Source of the DNA: an uncultured Lachnospiraceae bacterium
GTDB lineage: Bacteria > Bacillota_A > Clostridia > Lachnospirales > Lachnospiraceae
Direction: 5' to 3'
NCBI GenBank assembly: GCA_902801585.1
Contig: CADCIU010000003.1
Span: forward strand, 62,001 to 126,000
DNA length: 64,000 nt
Shown here: positions 9,174-17,376 of the stretch, in pieces
Layout of the letters: each line of letters opens with the position of its first letter
Numbering within the stretch: position 1 is the first letter of the stretch
Position numbers and translations under genes: made by a program
Notes under the pieces: model-generated
Told to the model about the DNA's origin: nothing
The model's input: the letters and a program-made list of their open reading frames with translations, nothing else
The model's database searches: none

Positions 9174-11324
9174 TCAGGACCCTGCAGGGTGCTCCTGATC
9201 CGCGGTCTTCTCTTTCGCCTTTATCTCTTTCGCCTTAATCTCATCAGCACTCGTCTCACCGGAATGCAGGCGATAGATCCTGAGTCCGTCATATTTCTTG
9301 AGGAGCCTTAACATGCTGTTGAAGGGTTTCCAGTCCTTTCCCTGATCTTCTTCCGAGAGGGATAGATAGTGCTCCCGGATCATATCCGCCGTGATCGTTC
9401 CGTCCATCGTCAGCTTATGGCATCGCATCTGCTCCCGCATCATACCGCGCTGGTCCTTTGCTTCCTGCGAATCCTCCGAGACGCCGTCCGGAAGCGGGAT
9501 CGTCTCGTAGTCTCTTCCGTACAGCCAGCCCATATTCTGGTGATCGCGCACCCATCTCTCGTGCTCAAGCGGCGCAAAGATCGCAGCCTCCCGGGGCGTG
9601 AACTCGGTCACCATCTCATAGTCGACCGGCTTGTCGGTATAGAAGCAGCCGATCGCATCCAGATATCTGCTGAAATTTTTGGCCCGGTTGAGGGTGGAGA
9701 GCTGGTATTCCAGAGAAAGCGCCTCGAAGACGCGTTCCAGTTCCCCGGTCGGTGTTCCCTCATCCTTGTTGCGTCCGTGCAGCGCGACGGCAAAATCATA
9801 TAAATGCATGAAATTGCTGTTGGACAAAAATACATGTTTGTGCCTTCTGTCGTTCTTTTTGGTGCTGGGAACGACCGTAAGAGGGATGTCCTGCGTGTCC
9901 ACGATCTTCCGGATGTCCGCCGCAAAGCGCTGCTCCTTCTCCGCCATGTCACTGTAGGCCTTGAGCCGCGGCGGATCCCCTTTCTGTCCGCCGACTTCCC
10001 ATTCCTGGTATTTCTCGCGAAAACGATCGATCTTCTCCTGCTCCTCCTGATCGTAGTAGTAGCAGGCAAAGATGCTGTTCCCGCAAAAGTCAAAATCCAC
10101 TGCCATGGGATGCAGCTCCGTTCTGGAATTGCGACCGTAAGCCGTGCGGTCCCAGCACTGCAGTTCATCACAGAGCATCAGCATGAAAGCGAGCGGATGA
10201 TCCTCCATGCGCAGAGGCGGTCTGCGTTTCGAGGGATCCTTGTCTTTGTACATGGCAACGGAGAACTTGAAAAGACTGTTGTGCAGCATGATCGCAGACA
10301 GCGCGTCCACGTGCATCCCGGACCATTCGTCCGCGCTCCTCGCTGTCTCGATCTCCCTGAACAGCCTGCATGCGCTGAAAAACGCATGATCCATGAAGTA
10401 ACCGAACCTGTTCGGCGCAATCGGTTTGCCGCTGAGCACCTCGCGCAGTTTTTCCTCGGTGAACTGATACCGTTGACCGAGCTTCATCCAGATATCATGT
10501 GCCAAAAGATCGCAGATGTCCTCAAAATCCCGACCGTATATCTCCTTAAGCTTCTCTTTTACCTCGTCAGAGATCCGGACCAGAGGATCGATATCATGAT
10601 ACGCCATGTACACGCTCCCCGTGCCGCGCTCCTGCCGGTCCACCTCGAAATAGGACATCAGCTGCTCGAAGGGAAGCTCGAACGGATATCCGATATCATG
10701 AAAGAGCGATGCCAGTCCCCAGAATTCCAAAAAGAGATCGGCCGCTCTGACGCTCTCTTCCTTCGCTTCCTCGTCCGGATCTATGTGATAGAATTCCTTG
10801 AACTTCCGGCGATAGTTGGCATTTGTCTCATAGATCGCAAGTCCCAGGGCAAATACATAGACCGAGTGGGAGTAGTGGTCCCGGTGCTTCATGAGGAGGG
10901 AACTGCCGTTGGACTCGAACTCGGAGAGCAGTTCCACCATCTTTTTGGATTTTCCGTAGTGTCCGAAAAAGATCTCCAGATAGCAGTAGTAGACGTCATA
11001 TGCATCCTCGGCGACGCCGGAGTCGATGAAGCGCTCCAGCGCTCTCTCCAGGCACAGCCGATTGATATCCATCTGCATATTGTAAGGGATCTGGTTCGGC
11101 TTGATGCTGGTCCCTTCATAGACGCCGGTCTCCTCTTCCCTCTTCTCGATCTCCTCGCTGAAACGGAGCTGCTCGCACCGCTCATGCAGAAAACGGAGCG
11201 CAGCGGATTTGAGATCTGTTCGCTCCAGTCCTCCTCCGCACAGAACCGGCTGGGAAGGTCCCACATCCTTTCCGTACATTGCGCGGTTTTTCTTTCTCAT
11301 CTTCTCCAAAGCCGTATATGACAT
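9174..11324 (-). CDS. HD-domain phosphohydrolase-like protein with C-terminal RyR domain
   Basis: The 716-residue protein carries HD-type metal-binding residues in order: His153 (HYSHSVYVF), His-Asp 209-210 (FHDIGYPFE), a later His near 348 (MLHNS) and Asp near 386 (LMLCDEL). This suggests a nucleotide or cyclic-nucleotide phosphohydrolase, although the spacing is unusual. Residues about 585-660 match a bacterial RyR domain (LEHERWVRDHQNMGWLYG), a module named after ryanodine-receptor repeats. The C-terminus ends in a small repeat (EIKAKEIKAKEK) encoded by a 15-bp duplication. The start ATG lies after a GGAAGGAAGG purine run. It is the first gene of the TIR operon. The substrate and ligand are unknown. 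Confidence 0.75.
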   Translation of the reverse strand: MSYTALEKMRKKNRAMYGKDVGPSQPVLCGGGLERTDLKSAALRFLHERCEQLRFSEEIEKREEETGVYEGTSIKPNQIPYNMQMDINRLCLERALERFIDSGVAEDAYDVYYCYLEIFFGHYGKSKKMVELLSEFESNGSSLLMKHRDHYSHSVYVFALGLAIYETNANYRRKFKEFYHIDPDEEAKEESVRAADLFLEFWGLASLFHDIGYPFELPFEQLMSYFEVDRQERGTGSVYMAYHDIDPLVRISDEVKEKLKEIYGRDFEDICDLLAHDIWMKLGQRYQFTEEKLREVLSGKPIAPNRFGYFMDHAFFSACRLFREIETARSADEWSGMHVDALSAIMLHNSLFKFSVAMYKDKDPSKRRPPLRMEDHPLAFMLMLCDELQCWDRTAYGRNSRTELHPMAVDFDFCGNSIFACYYYDQEEQEKIDRFREKYQEWEVGGQKGDPPRLKAYSDMAEKEQRFAADIRKIVDTQDIPLTVVPSTKKNDRRHKHVFLSNSNFMHLYDFAVALHGRNKDEGTPTGELERVFEALSLEYQLSTLNRAKNFSRYLDAIGCFYTDKPVDYEMVTEFTPREAAIFAPLEHERWVRDHQNMGWLYGRDYETIPLPDGVSEDSQEAKDQRGMMREQMRCHKLTMDGTITADMIREHYLSLSEEDQGKDWKPFNSMLRLLKKYDGLRIYRLHSGETSADEIKAKEIKAKEKTADQEHPAGS
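9208..9240 (-). repeat. 15-bp tandem duplication at the 3' end of the HD/RyR gene
   Basis: Two near-identical 15-bp units encode the repeated peptide IKAKE close to the C-terminus. It is one of several short in-frame duplications in the window. Confidence 0.6.
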
Positions 11325-11340
11325 GATGTGAACCTTCCTT

Positions 11341-11385
11341 CCTGATCAATACTTTCCGAATCAATACTTCCCCGAGTCAATATTT
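11341..11385 (-). repeat. Three 15-bp direct repeats upstream of the HD/RyR gene
   Basis: Read on the minus strand, three successive 15-bp units share the core TATTGAnTC or a close variant; a fourth degenerate unit may follow to 11400. They end 16 bases before the HD/RyR start codon, in the untranslated leader or promoter region. They could be iterated operator sites or simply slippage repeats. Confidence 0.65.
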
Positions 11386-11421
11386 CGGATCCGTAAAACC
11401 TGCCGCTGCAGCACTGCGTGA

Positions 11422-13587
11422 TCACTGTCCGATCACGTATGGATTAAAGTGATTGGCCGCCATGATGAACCAGGCGGTCGGCGCGATATGCGGATCGGTG
11501 GAATACAGCCAGGGGGACCCGTCGAAAAGATCCATGCCGGTGGAGAGATCGTCGACCGTCGCCGCAGGGAAAAGGCCGCTGTCAAGCTGGATCGACATGA
11601 GTGCCTCCATGGCCTCCTCATACTTTTCTTCCTCTCCCAGGCCCCTGTACATCAGCGCCGTATATGCCGTGCCTTCGGCCCACCATCCTCCGTTTTTGTT
11701 CTCCAGACAGAACGGATATCCGCCTTCTTCGCTCTTCATTTTTTCCACGATCCCAAGCGCGTCGGCATAAGGCTCGAAAGCCTCTCCCAGCGCCATAGCG
11801 CACCAGACCTGCGCGTCGAGCACCACGACGCTCCGGTTGGGCGTCACGCCGTCGTCCCCGGTCCCTGTCATGAAGAGCTTGTCCTCTTCGTCATACATAG
11901 ACTGTATAAATCGCAGCGCGCTGTCCGCGGCTTCCCTGTATTTTGACTCCCCGGTCGCTTGGCTCAGGGCGGTAAAGGCCGCAAATGCATCGATATTGTG
12001 CTCAATGGACTTGTAGGTAAACGGGTAGACCGTCGGAGGATCGCCCTCCTCCCAGCCGTCAAAACCGCCGGTAAATCCGTCCCCGCCGTCCGTGCAGCTG
12101 TCGATCACCCAGTCCATCAATGAGCGCGCTGTGCTCAAATACTCTTCGCCCCCGTATTTATTATAATACTGCATGAGCGCCAGCGCGACATAAGAAGTGT
12201 TGCCGACGTTGCTTCCCACCTGGTAGCGGTCCTCGTACCACGTCCGCTCCTCGTTGTCGTACCAGCCCGGAAGTCTTGCTCCGCTCTCCCAGCCCGGATA
12301 AGGGGAGATATCTCCGGCGGCATAGGCATTGCGCACGCGCCTGGGGGCCGGAGCTCCGTCTTCCCAAGCGTCGGCGCCCCTGTCCTCAGGCGTCAGCGCG
12401 CGGTCATTCCGGACAGCGTAGACAAAGGCATCCGCCAGCTGCTGTGCTTCCGCCTGTCTGCCTTCGGAGATCAAGGCCATGGCAGCCAGCGCATTGTCGT
12501 AGGAAAATGCCACGTTTTGGATATATTGGTTTTCCGTGTCATAGGACCGGATCATCACGGGCGCCGTCCGGGCTGCACGGATATCGCCGGTAAACCGGAT
12601 CCCGTCCAGGTAGAACACGTTGTCCGCTTTTCCGTTCATCCGGTCATTCATGACATAGCCGAACCCGCAGACAATATACTGCATGTCCGCGTCTTCAAGG
12701 GGAATACTGTATTCCTCCCACGTATCCGTCAGTTCGATCCAGCCGGTCGACTGCTTTTGAGAACTGTCCGGGTAGTCCTCGATGCGTCTTCCGGAGGTCC
12801 CGTCATATCCGAATCCGGCTGTGAAGAATTCGACTCTCTCGCCGCCCTCTTCTCCTTTGGCCCAAAAGCGCAGCTCCTTTGCGCCTGTGAGATCCAGCCC
12901 CTGACCGTCCTCACCGCCGTCATTGAGAAGCGGAACGCTCTCGCCTTCGGGAAGAAAGCCGTTCAAAAAGAGCCATCCTCCCCAGTCGCCCTCCCGGGTC
13001 TTGATCGCACAGCGGATGCAGCTGCTTCCTTCCCGGGGGTCCTCCTGCCAGTTCTCATCCATATCCTGAACGAGCGAGCCGTCCCTTCCGAACATTTTGG
13101 CCTTCTGTGTAAAATGATTTTCCGTCACGCCGAAATCTTTATAGACGTAAACGGCTTCCCTCTCCTTCGCCATTCTTGTGAGAAGGGCCCGGACGGCTGT
13201 ATCTTTGGCCCTGTCGATCGGCGACGGCTCTGCGGGCGCCTCATTCTGCGCGCCCTCACCAGCCGGTGTGCCCTCGTCGACACGTGCATCCTCGCCCGTC
13301 TGCGCATTCTCTTTCGTCTGCACGCTTTCATTGACCTGCGCGCCCTCATCGGTCTCGTCCGCAGATCCCTGCGAAGGGGCTGCTGCCGCCTCGTCTTCCC
13401 CGGTCTCCTCTGCCGCCCCTGTGTTCTCAGTGTTTATCTCCGACCCGGTCCCGGACTCAGCAGGCTCCCCGCCTGACGCACTGCCGCAGGCAGTCATAAG
13501 GAGCGCAGACACAGCAGCTGCTGCCAAAAGAGCAATTGTTCTTTTCAATGATCTGTTGATCCATCGTCTGTTTCTGTTAAGGTACAA
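11422..13587 (-). CDS. Large secreted lipoprotein with beta-sandwich and alpha/alpha-toroid regions
   Basis: The 721-residue protein starts at a TTG (13587) behind AGGAGG, and has a lipoprotein signal with lipobox LMTAC (Cys34). A long acidic, repetitive low-complexity linker (about 35-125) is followed by a region at about 160-330 resembling a carbohydrate-binding beta-sandwich (LTGAKELRFWAKG, EEYSIPLEDADMQ). The remaining part (about 340-721) has paired helices typical of glycosidase-like alpha/alpha toroids (YDNALAAMALISEG, NIDAFAAFTALSQATG, AQVWCAMALGEAFEPY). A polysaccharide-related surface role is likely. The exact family and catalytic residues were not identified. Confidence 0.7.
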   Translation of the reverse strand: MYLNRNRRWINRSLKRTIALLAAAAVSALLMTACGSASGGEPAESGTGSEINTENTGAAEETGEDEAAAAPSQGSADETDEGAQVNESVQTKENAQTGEDARVDEGTPAGEGAQNEAPAEPSPIDRAKDTAVRALLTRMAKEREAVYVYKDFGVTENHFTQKAKMFGRDGSLVQDMDENWQEDPREGSSCIRCAIKTREGDWGGWLFLNGFLPEGESVPLLNDGGEDGQGLDLTGAKELRFWAKGEEGGERVEFFTAGFGYDGTSGRRIEDYPDSSQKQSTGWIELTDTWEEYSIPLEDADMQYIVCGFGYVMNDRMNGKADNVFYLDGIRFTGDIRAARTAPVMIRSYDTENQYIQNVAFSYDNALAAMALISEGRQAEAQQLADAFVYAVRNDRALTPEDRGADAWEDGAPAPRRVRNAYAAGDISPYPGWESGARLPGWYDNEERTWYEDRYQVGSNVGNTSYVALALMQYYNKYGGEEYLSTARSLMDWVIDSCTDGGDGFTGGFDGWEEGDPPTVYPFTYKSIEHNIDAFAAFTALSQATGESKYREAADSALRFIQSMYDEEDKLFMTGTGDDGVTPNRSVVVLDAQVWCAMALGEAFEPYADALGIVEKMKSEEGGYPFCLENKNGGWWAEGTAYTALMYRGLGEEEKYEEAMEALMSIQLDSGLFPAATVDDLSTGMDLFDGSPWLYSTDPHIAPTAWFIMAANHFNPYVIGQ

Positions 13588-13664
13588 CTTTCTTACCTCC
13601 TCTCCAGTATACGGTCTTTCGTCGAATCATAACACAAAATCCCACATATAAGCATCAGTTTATA

Positions 13665-14747
13665 CTACAAGGCTAAAACAAAAAGCACGACGAGCGCGGT
13701 CACGAACATCTCCGCCGCCGTGTAATACATAAGACGGACCGCGCGGGTGATATCTTCCGGCTCGACGCGCCGTTCGCCGTCTCCGATCTCTTTCTTGTGA
13801 TGGAGCTCTCCAAAATACCGGGCATCTCCGAGCAGACGCAGATGCAGGGCTCCCGCGCACACGGATTCCGTCTGCGCCGAGTTCGGACTCTCGCTTTTGA
13901 GCCGGTCCCTTCGCCATATGCGCCACGCTGCCGCCGCATCCGGAACAGTCATTGTCTGCACCTGCCTGTGAGGCGGAATAAGACAGGCCGCGATCATCAT
14001 GAGAGCCGTTATTCTCGAGGGGACGAAGTTCATCACATCGTCGAGTCTCGCCGCCGCAGTCCCCAGATATCTGTATTCACTGTTTTTATAGCCCACCATG
14101 GAATCCATCGTGTTCACGGCCTTGTAGAACATGCCGCCCGCTCCTCCAAACAGGATCATATAAAAGAACGGCGCCGTCACACCGTCCGATGTGTTCTCGG
14201 CGACCGTCTCCACTGCGGCCTTGGCGATCCCCTCGTCGTCAAGCCGGTCCGTATCGCGTCCGACGATCATAGAGACCGCCCGCCGCGCCTCCTTAGTCTC
14301 TCCCCTCATCAGCGGGTCGCGCACGCTGACTCCTGCCTCCCCGAGGCTGCGCAGCGCCAGAAGCCTGCCGCACAGAACCCCTTCCGCAAGAAGACGAAGA
14401 AACGGGTGGATCCGCCCGCACAGACGCAGCAGGATCACAACTGTCCCCGTGCTCACCGCAAGAACGATCAGTACAAGAATTCCCCCGGCAATGCGCTCTC
14501 TCGCCGCATGGCGCTGAGGAGGCTCTGTGTCCGCCCCGGTGTTCGTTCCCCCTTGCGCATCCGACGCCTCTCTCACCGGTATGCGCAGCAAAACGCGCAG
14601 CATCTTCTGCGCACGGTCAATTACAAATCCCACCCCTTGAACGGGGTGCCACATCTGCTGCGGATCGCCGATCACCAGGTCCGTCAGCGCCGCGATGAGG
14701 AGCATCCCTATTCGGTTTATTGCCAGCTGCGACAGCTCATGCATCAT
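13665..14747 (-). CDS. cbiB: Adenosylcobinamide-phosphate synthase (CbiB/CobD family)
   Basis: A 360-residue integral membrane protein that attaches aminopropanol (or its phosphate) to adenosylcobyric acid. The family start is clear (ALTDLVIGDPQQMWHPVQGVG), as are the conserved stretches MIVGRDTDRLDDEGIAKAAVETVAENTSDG (split here as read: VGRDTDRLDDEG then AVETVAENTSDG) and YKAVNTMDSMVGYKN. The ATG at 14747 follows AAAGGAACAGAG and is preferred over a start 20 codons upstream that lacks a site. It is the last gene of the cobalamin operon, 64 bp after the ABC-CbiA fusion. Confidence 0.93.
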   Translation of the reverse strand: MMHELSQLAINRIGMLLIAALTDLVIGDPQQMWHPVQGVGFVIDRAQKMLRVLLRIPVREASDAQGGTNTGADTEPPQRHAARERIAGGILVLIVLAVSTGTVVILLRLCGRIHPFLRLLAEGVLCGRLLALRSLGEAGVSVRDPLMRGETKEARRAVSMIVGRDTDRLDDEGIAKAAVETVAENTSDGVTAPFFYMILFGGAGGMFYKAVNTMDSMVGYKNSEYRYLGTAAARLDDVMNFVPSRITALMMIAACLIPPHRQVQTMTVPDAAAAWRIWRRDRLKSESPNSAQTESVCAGALHLRLLGDARYFGELHHKKEIGDGERRVEPEDITRAVRLMYYTAAEMFVTALVVLFVLAL

Positions 14748-14811
14748 CTCTGTTCCTTTTTTATTTTTTATAGGTCCGCGGATCCGCCCCGGGCGGTCCT
14801 TTGCCAAAAGC

Positions 14812-17358
14812 TCACTCCGAGCGCTCTCCCCATGCTGCGCATGCGCTCACAAATCTCTGCGCAAAGGCGGGGTCCGACCGGTAGTAAAGGTGTGGGAAAC
14901 CCGCCATGATATTTCCCTGTACTGCCATACAGTCCCAGGACCGCTGCCCGCCCGGCTTGCGGGCTGTGCACGCGTCTCCCGCGTCCGTGGAGTCAAAATA
15001 GTGAAACTCGTGCCCGCGGATGCGATGTCCTTTCATCAAATATCCTTCCGGAAGATATCCCTCTGTGCCGTTTTCCCCGTCTTTCATCTCCAGTTCCAGA
15101 TAGCCGAAGCGGACGAGCCTGTCCGTCATCCGGCAAGTGCCCGGCAGCACCCCGCACATTCGATAGCGCTGCAGCGTTTCCGGCGCTTTCTGATCGCCTT
15201 TATAGTCTTCCCCTCGCTCACGGACTTCCAGGTACTCCTGCAGGTACATAAATCCGCCGCACTCCGCGAGGATCGGCATCCCCGCCGCCGCGCGCGCCCG
15301 GATCTGCGCCATCATCTCTTCATTTTCCGAGAGCTCCCCCGCGTACAGCTCCGGATACCCGCCGCCGGCGACCAGGCCGTCCGCTTCCGGAAATGTGCGG
15401 TCGTGCAAGGGCGAAAAGTACACGATCTCTGCGCCGCATTCCTCAAGAAGCTCCAGATTGTCCTCGTAGTAGAACTCGAATGCTTCGTCCCGCGCGACGG
15501 CAATGCGCGGCGGCCGCAGCATCTTCTCCGGCCGTAGTGCGGCCTCCGATGCAGACAGCTTTTCTCCCGGCTTTGCGGCTTCGGCCTCCCGCGCCGCCTT
15601 CGGCATCGGCCCCGCACTGCGTGCCAGCGCCAGCAGCGCCTCCGTGTCGATCGTCTCCTCCATAAGATCCGCCAGACGGTCGATCTTTTTCTGCAGTCCG
15701 CCGATCTCTTCCGGGCGCAGGAGCCCCAGGTGCCGGCTTCCCCACGCAAAGCTCTCATCCTGCGGCACAAATCCGATCACCTTGACATCCGTGTCTTTTT
15801 CGATCCACGCTTTCATCCGCGGATACATACCGGCCGAGATGCGGTTGAGGATCACTCCGCGGATCCCGGCCGTCTTCCCGCACATCGGTCTGTGCACATG
15901 ATCGGATCCCGGCGCGTCTTTCCCGTACTCCGCAAAGCCTCGGATGAGCGGCACGACCGAGCGTCCCATTCCCCGGGCATTCACGACCAGGACGGCAGGC
16001 GTTCCCGTCTGCGCTGCCAGATGAAAGGAGGAGGCCTGCCTCCCCGACTCCCCTGTCCCGCCAAAATATCCCATGACCCATTCGATCACCGCGATATCCG
16101 CGCAGACTCCGGATGCGGCACGCGCCATGATCCCGCAGACCGTATTTTCACAGACCGTATTTTCGCAGGCCGTGTTTTCGCAGCCGGAGGCCGCAGTACA
16201 TGCATCATCCGAAGTGCCCTGCGGTATCGGGGGCGAAAAAAAGGTGTCCAGGTTTCTCGAAGGGATGCCCAGGACCTGCGTGTGGAACATGGGGTCTATA
16301 TAATCGGGTCCGCATTTAAAAGCGGCGGGCTTCATCGCATGTCTATTAAGGAGCCGCAGAAGGCCGCAGGTGATCAGTGTTTTGCCGCTGCCGCTGCCCG
16401 AAGCTGTGATCATCAGGCGGGGCAGGGTGATCGAATCGTCTTTTAGATCCTCAGCCGTCTCCCGCGGAGCACCGCTCCCGGCAAAATGAAGCTCCAGGCT
16501 GCCTGTGCGGACATCAAATCTGCCGAGTTCGGGATCCAGTTCATAGAGCGCCTGAACGGTCTCTGCATCCAGCACTTCCGACGGCTTTCCGCACGCGAAA
16601 ATCTCCCCGCTGCGCACACAGATCACGCGGTCCGAGATCTTCATCGCAAGGTCGACTTCATGCAGTGACAGGACCACCGTGATGCCCTGTTCCCGCGACA
16701 TTCTGCACAGGATCGAGAGCAGTTCCAGCTTGTGACGGATATCCAGATAGGAGGTCGGCTCGTCGAGAACGATGATCTCCGGTTCCTGACAGATCGCGCG
16801 CGCCAGAAGTACGCGCTGCCTCTCACCGTCGCTGACTGCCTCGAACGGCCTCTCGGAGAGTTCCAGTGCATTTACGGCGGCGAGCGCCTCTTCGACCTTT
16901 CGCTCATCCTCTTTAGAGAGAAGGCCCAGTCGGCCCGTGTAGGGATAGCGCCCCATCGAGACCACGTCGCGGCAGGTCATCTGCTGCGTCTGCAGCCGTC
17001 CGGTGAGAACGACCGCCATTTCCCGCGCGAGCTCCATCGGCGTAAACTGTGTCAGCTTTTTCATGGAAGGATCAGACCCAGACCCCTTGGAGGCAAGATA
17101 AATACCGCCCCCGATCGGGACAAGCTGGCGGGTGATGGTCTTTAAGATCGTCGATTTGCCCGACCCGTTGGGCCCGATCAGCGTCACGATCTCCCCTCTG
17201 CGCACGCTGAGCTCTATCCCGCCGATCAGCACCTTTTTGCGGTAGCCGACCGCCAGGTCATCGAGCCTGAGATGCGAGTCTGTCGATCGTATGTCTTTTG
17301 CCCGCATATCTGCCTGTATGTCTTTTGACCGCATATCAGTCCGTTGTTTATCGCTCAA
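14812..17358 (-). CDS. cbiA: Fused cobalamin-type ABC ATPase and cobyrinate a,c-diamide synthase
   Basis: This 848-residue protein joins two normally separate proteins. Residues 28-270 are a BtuD/FecE-type ATPase: Walker A GPNGSGKST (62-70), signature SDGERQ near 176, Walker B IIVLDEP (195-201). Residues 314-848 are CbiA: P-loop SGSGSGKT (320-327), FKCGPDYIDP, then a glutamine amidotransferase domain with Cys700 in AECGGFMYL and GHEFHYF. CbiA amidates cobyrinate side chains a and c. It starts at TTG 17358 behind AGGAGGTGAAAA. Two short tandem duplications lie in the N-terminus and in the CbiA part (residues 393-407). The ATPase half probably serves the BtuC-like permease immediately upstream. 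Confidence 0.93.
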   Translation of the reverse strand: MSDKQRTDMRSKDIQADMRAKDIRSTDSHLRLDDLAVGYRKKVLIGGIELSVRRGEIVTLIGPNGSGKSTILKTITRQLVPIGGGIYLASKGSGSDPSMKKLTQFTPMELAREMAVVLTGRLQTQQMTCRDVVSMGRYPYTGRLGLLSKEDERKVEEALAAVNALELSERPFEAVSDGERQRVLLARAICQEPEIIVLDEPTSYLDIRHKLELLSILCRMSREQGITVVLSLHEVDLAMKISDRVICVRSGEIFACGKPSEVLDAETVQALYELDPELGRFDVRTGSLELHFAGSGAPRETAEDLKDDSITLPRLMITASGSGSGKTLITCGLLRLLNRHAMKPAAFKCGPDYIDPMFHTQVLGIPSRNLDTFFSPPIPQGTSDDACTAASGCENTACENTVCENTVCGIMARAASGVCADIAVIEWVMGYFGGTGESGRQASSFHLAAQTGTPAVLVVNARGMGRSVVPLIRGFAEYGKDAPGSDHVHRPMCGKTAGIRGVILNRISAGMYPRMKAWIEKDTDVKVIGFVPQDESFAWGSRHLGLLRPEEIGGLQKKIDRLADLMEETIDTEALLALARSAGPMPKAAREAEAAKPGEKLSASEAALRPEKMLRPPRIAVARDEAFEFYYEDNLELLEECGAEIVYFSPLHDRTFPEADGLVAGGGYPELYAGELSENEEMMAQIRARAAAGMPILAECGGFMYLQEYLEVRERGEDYKGDQKAPETLQRYRMCGVLPGTCRMTDRLVRFGYLELEMKDGENGTEGYLPEGYLMKGHRIRGHEFHYFDSTDAGDACTARKPGGQRSWDCMAVQGNIMAGFPHLYYRSDPAFAQRFVSACAAWGERSE
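16136..16180 (-). repeat. 15-bp x3 in-frame tandem repeat in cbiA
   Basis: Three consecutive 15-bp units encode the pentapeptide pattern C-E-N-T-(A/V) inside the CbiA half of the fusion. The repeat lies between the FKCGPDYIDP region and the next conserved block, consistent with a tolerated loop. Confidence 0.8.
17291..17344 (-). repeat. 27-bp x2 tandem duplication at the 5' end of the ABC-CbiA gene
   Basis: Two adjacent 27-bp units differ at a few positions and encode the repeated motif DMR-x-KDI before the ATPase domain. Because several start codons fall in this stretch, the N-terminal extension may vary. Confidence 0.65.
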
Positions 17359-17376
17359 TTTTCACCTCCTGACAGA

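Noticed and set aside
7471..9198. 575-codon plus-strand open frame opposite the TIR-TPR gene
   Set aside because: It lies antisense to a gene with clear TIR and TPR motifs, shows no family motif and has no good ribosome site. High-GC coding sequence often leaves long antisense frames open.
9804..11321. 505-codon plus-strand open frame opposite the HD/RyR gene
   Set aside because: Antisense shadow. The minus-strand frame has conserved HD and RyR motifs and a leader.
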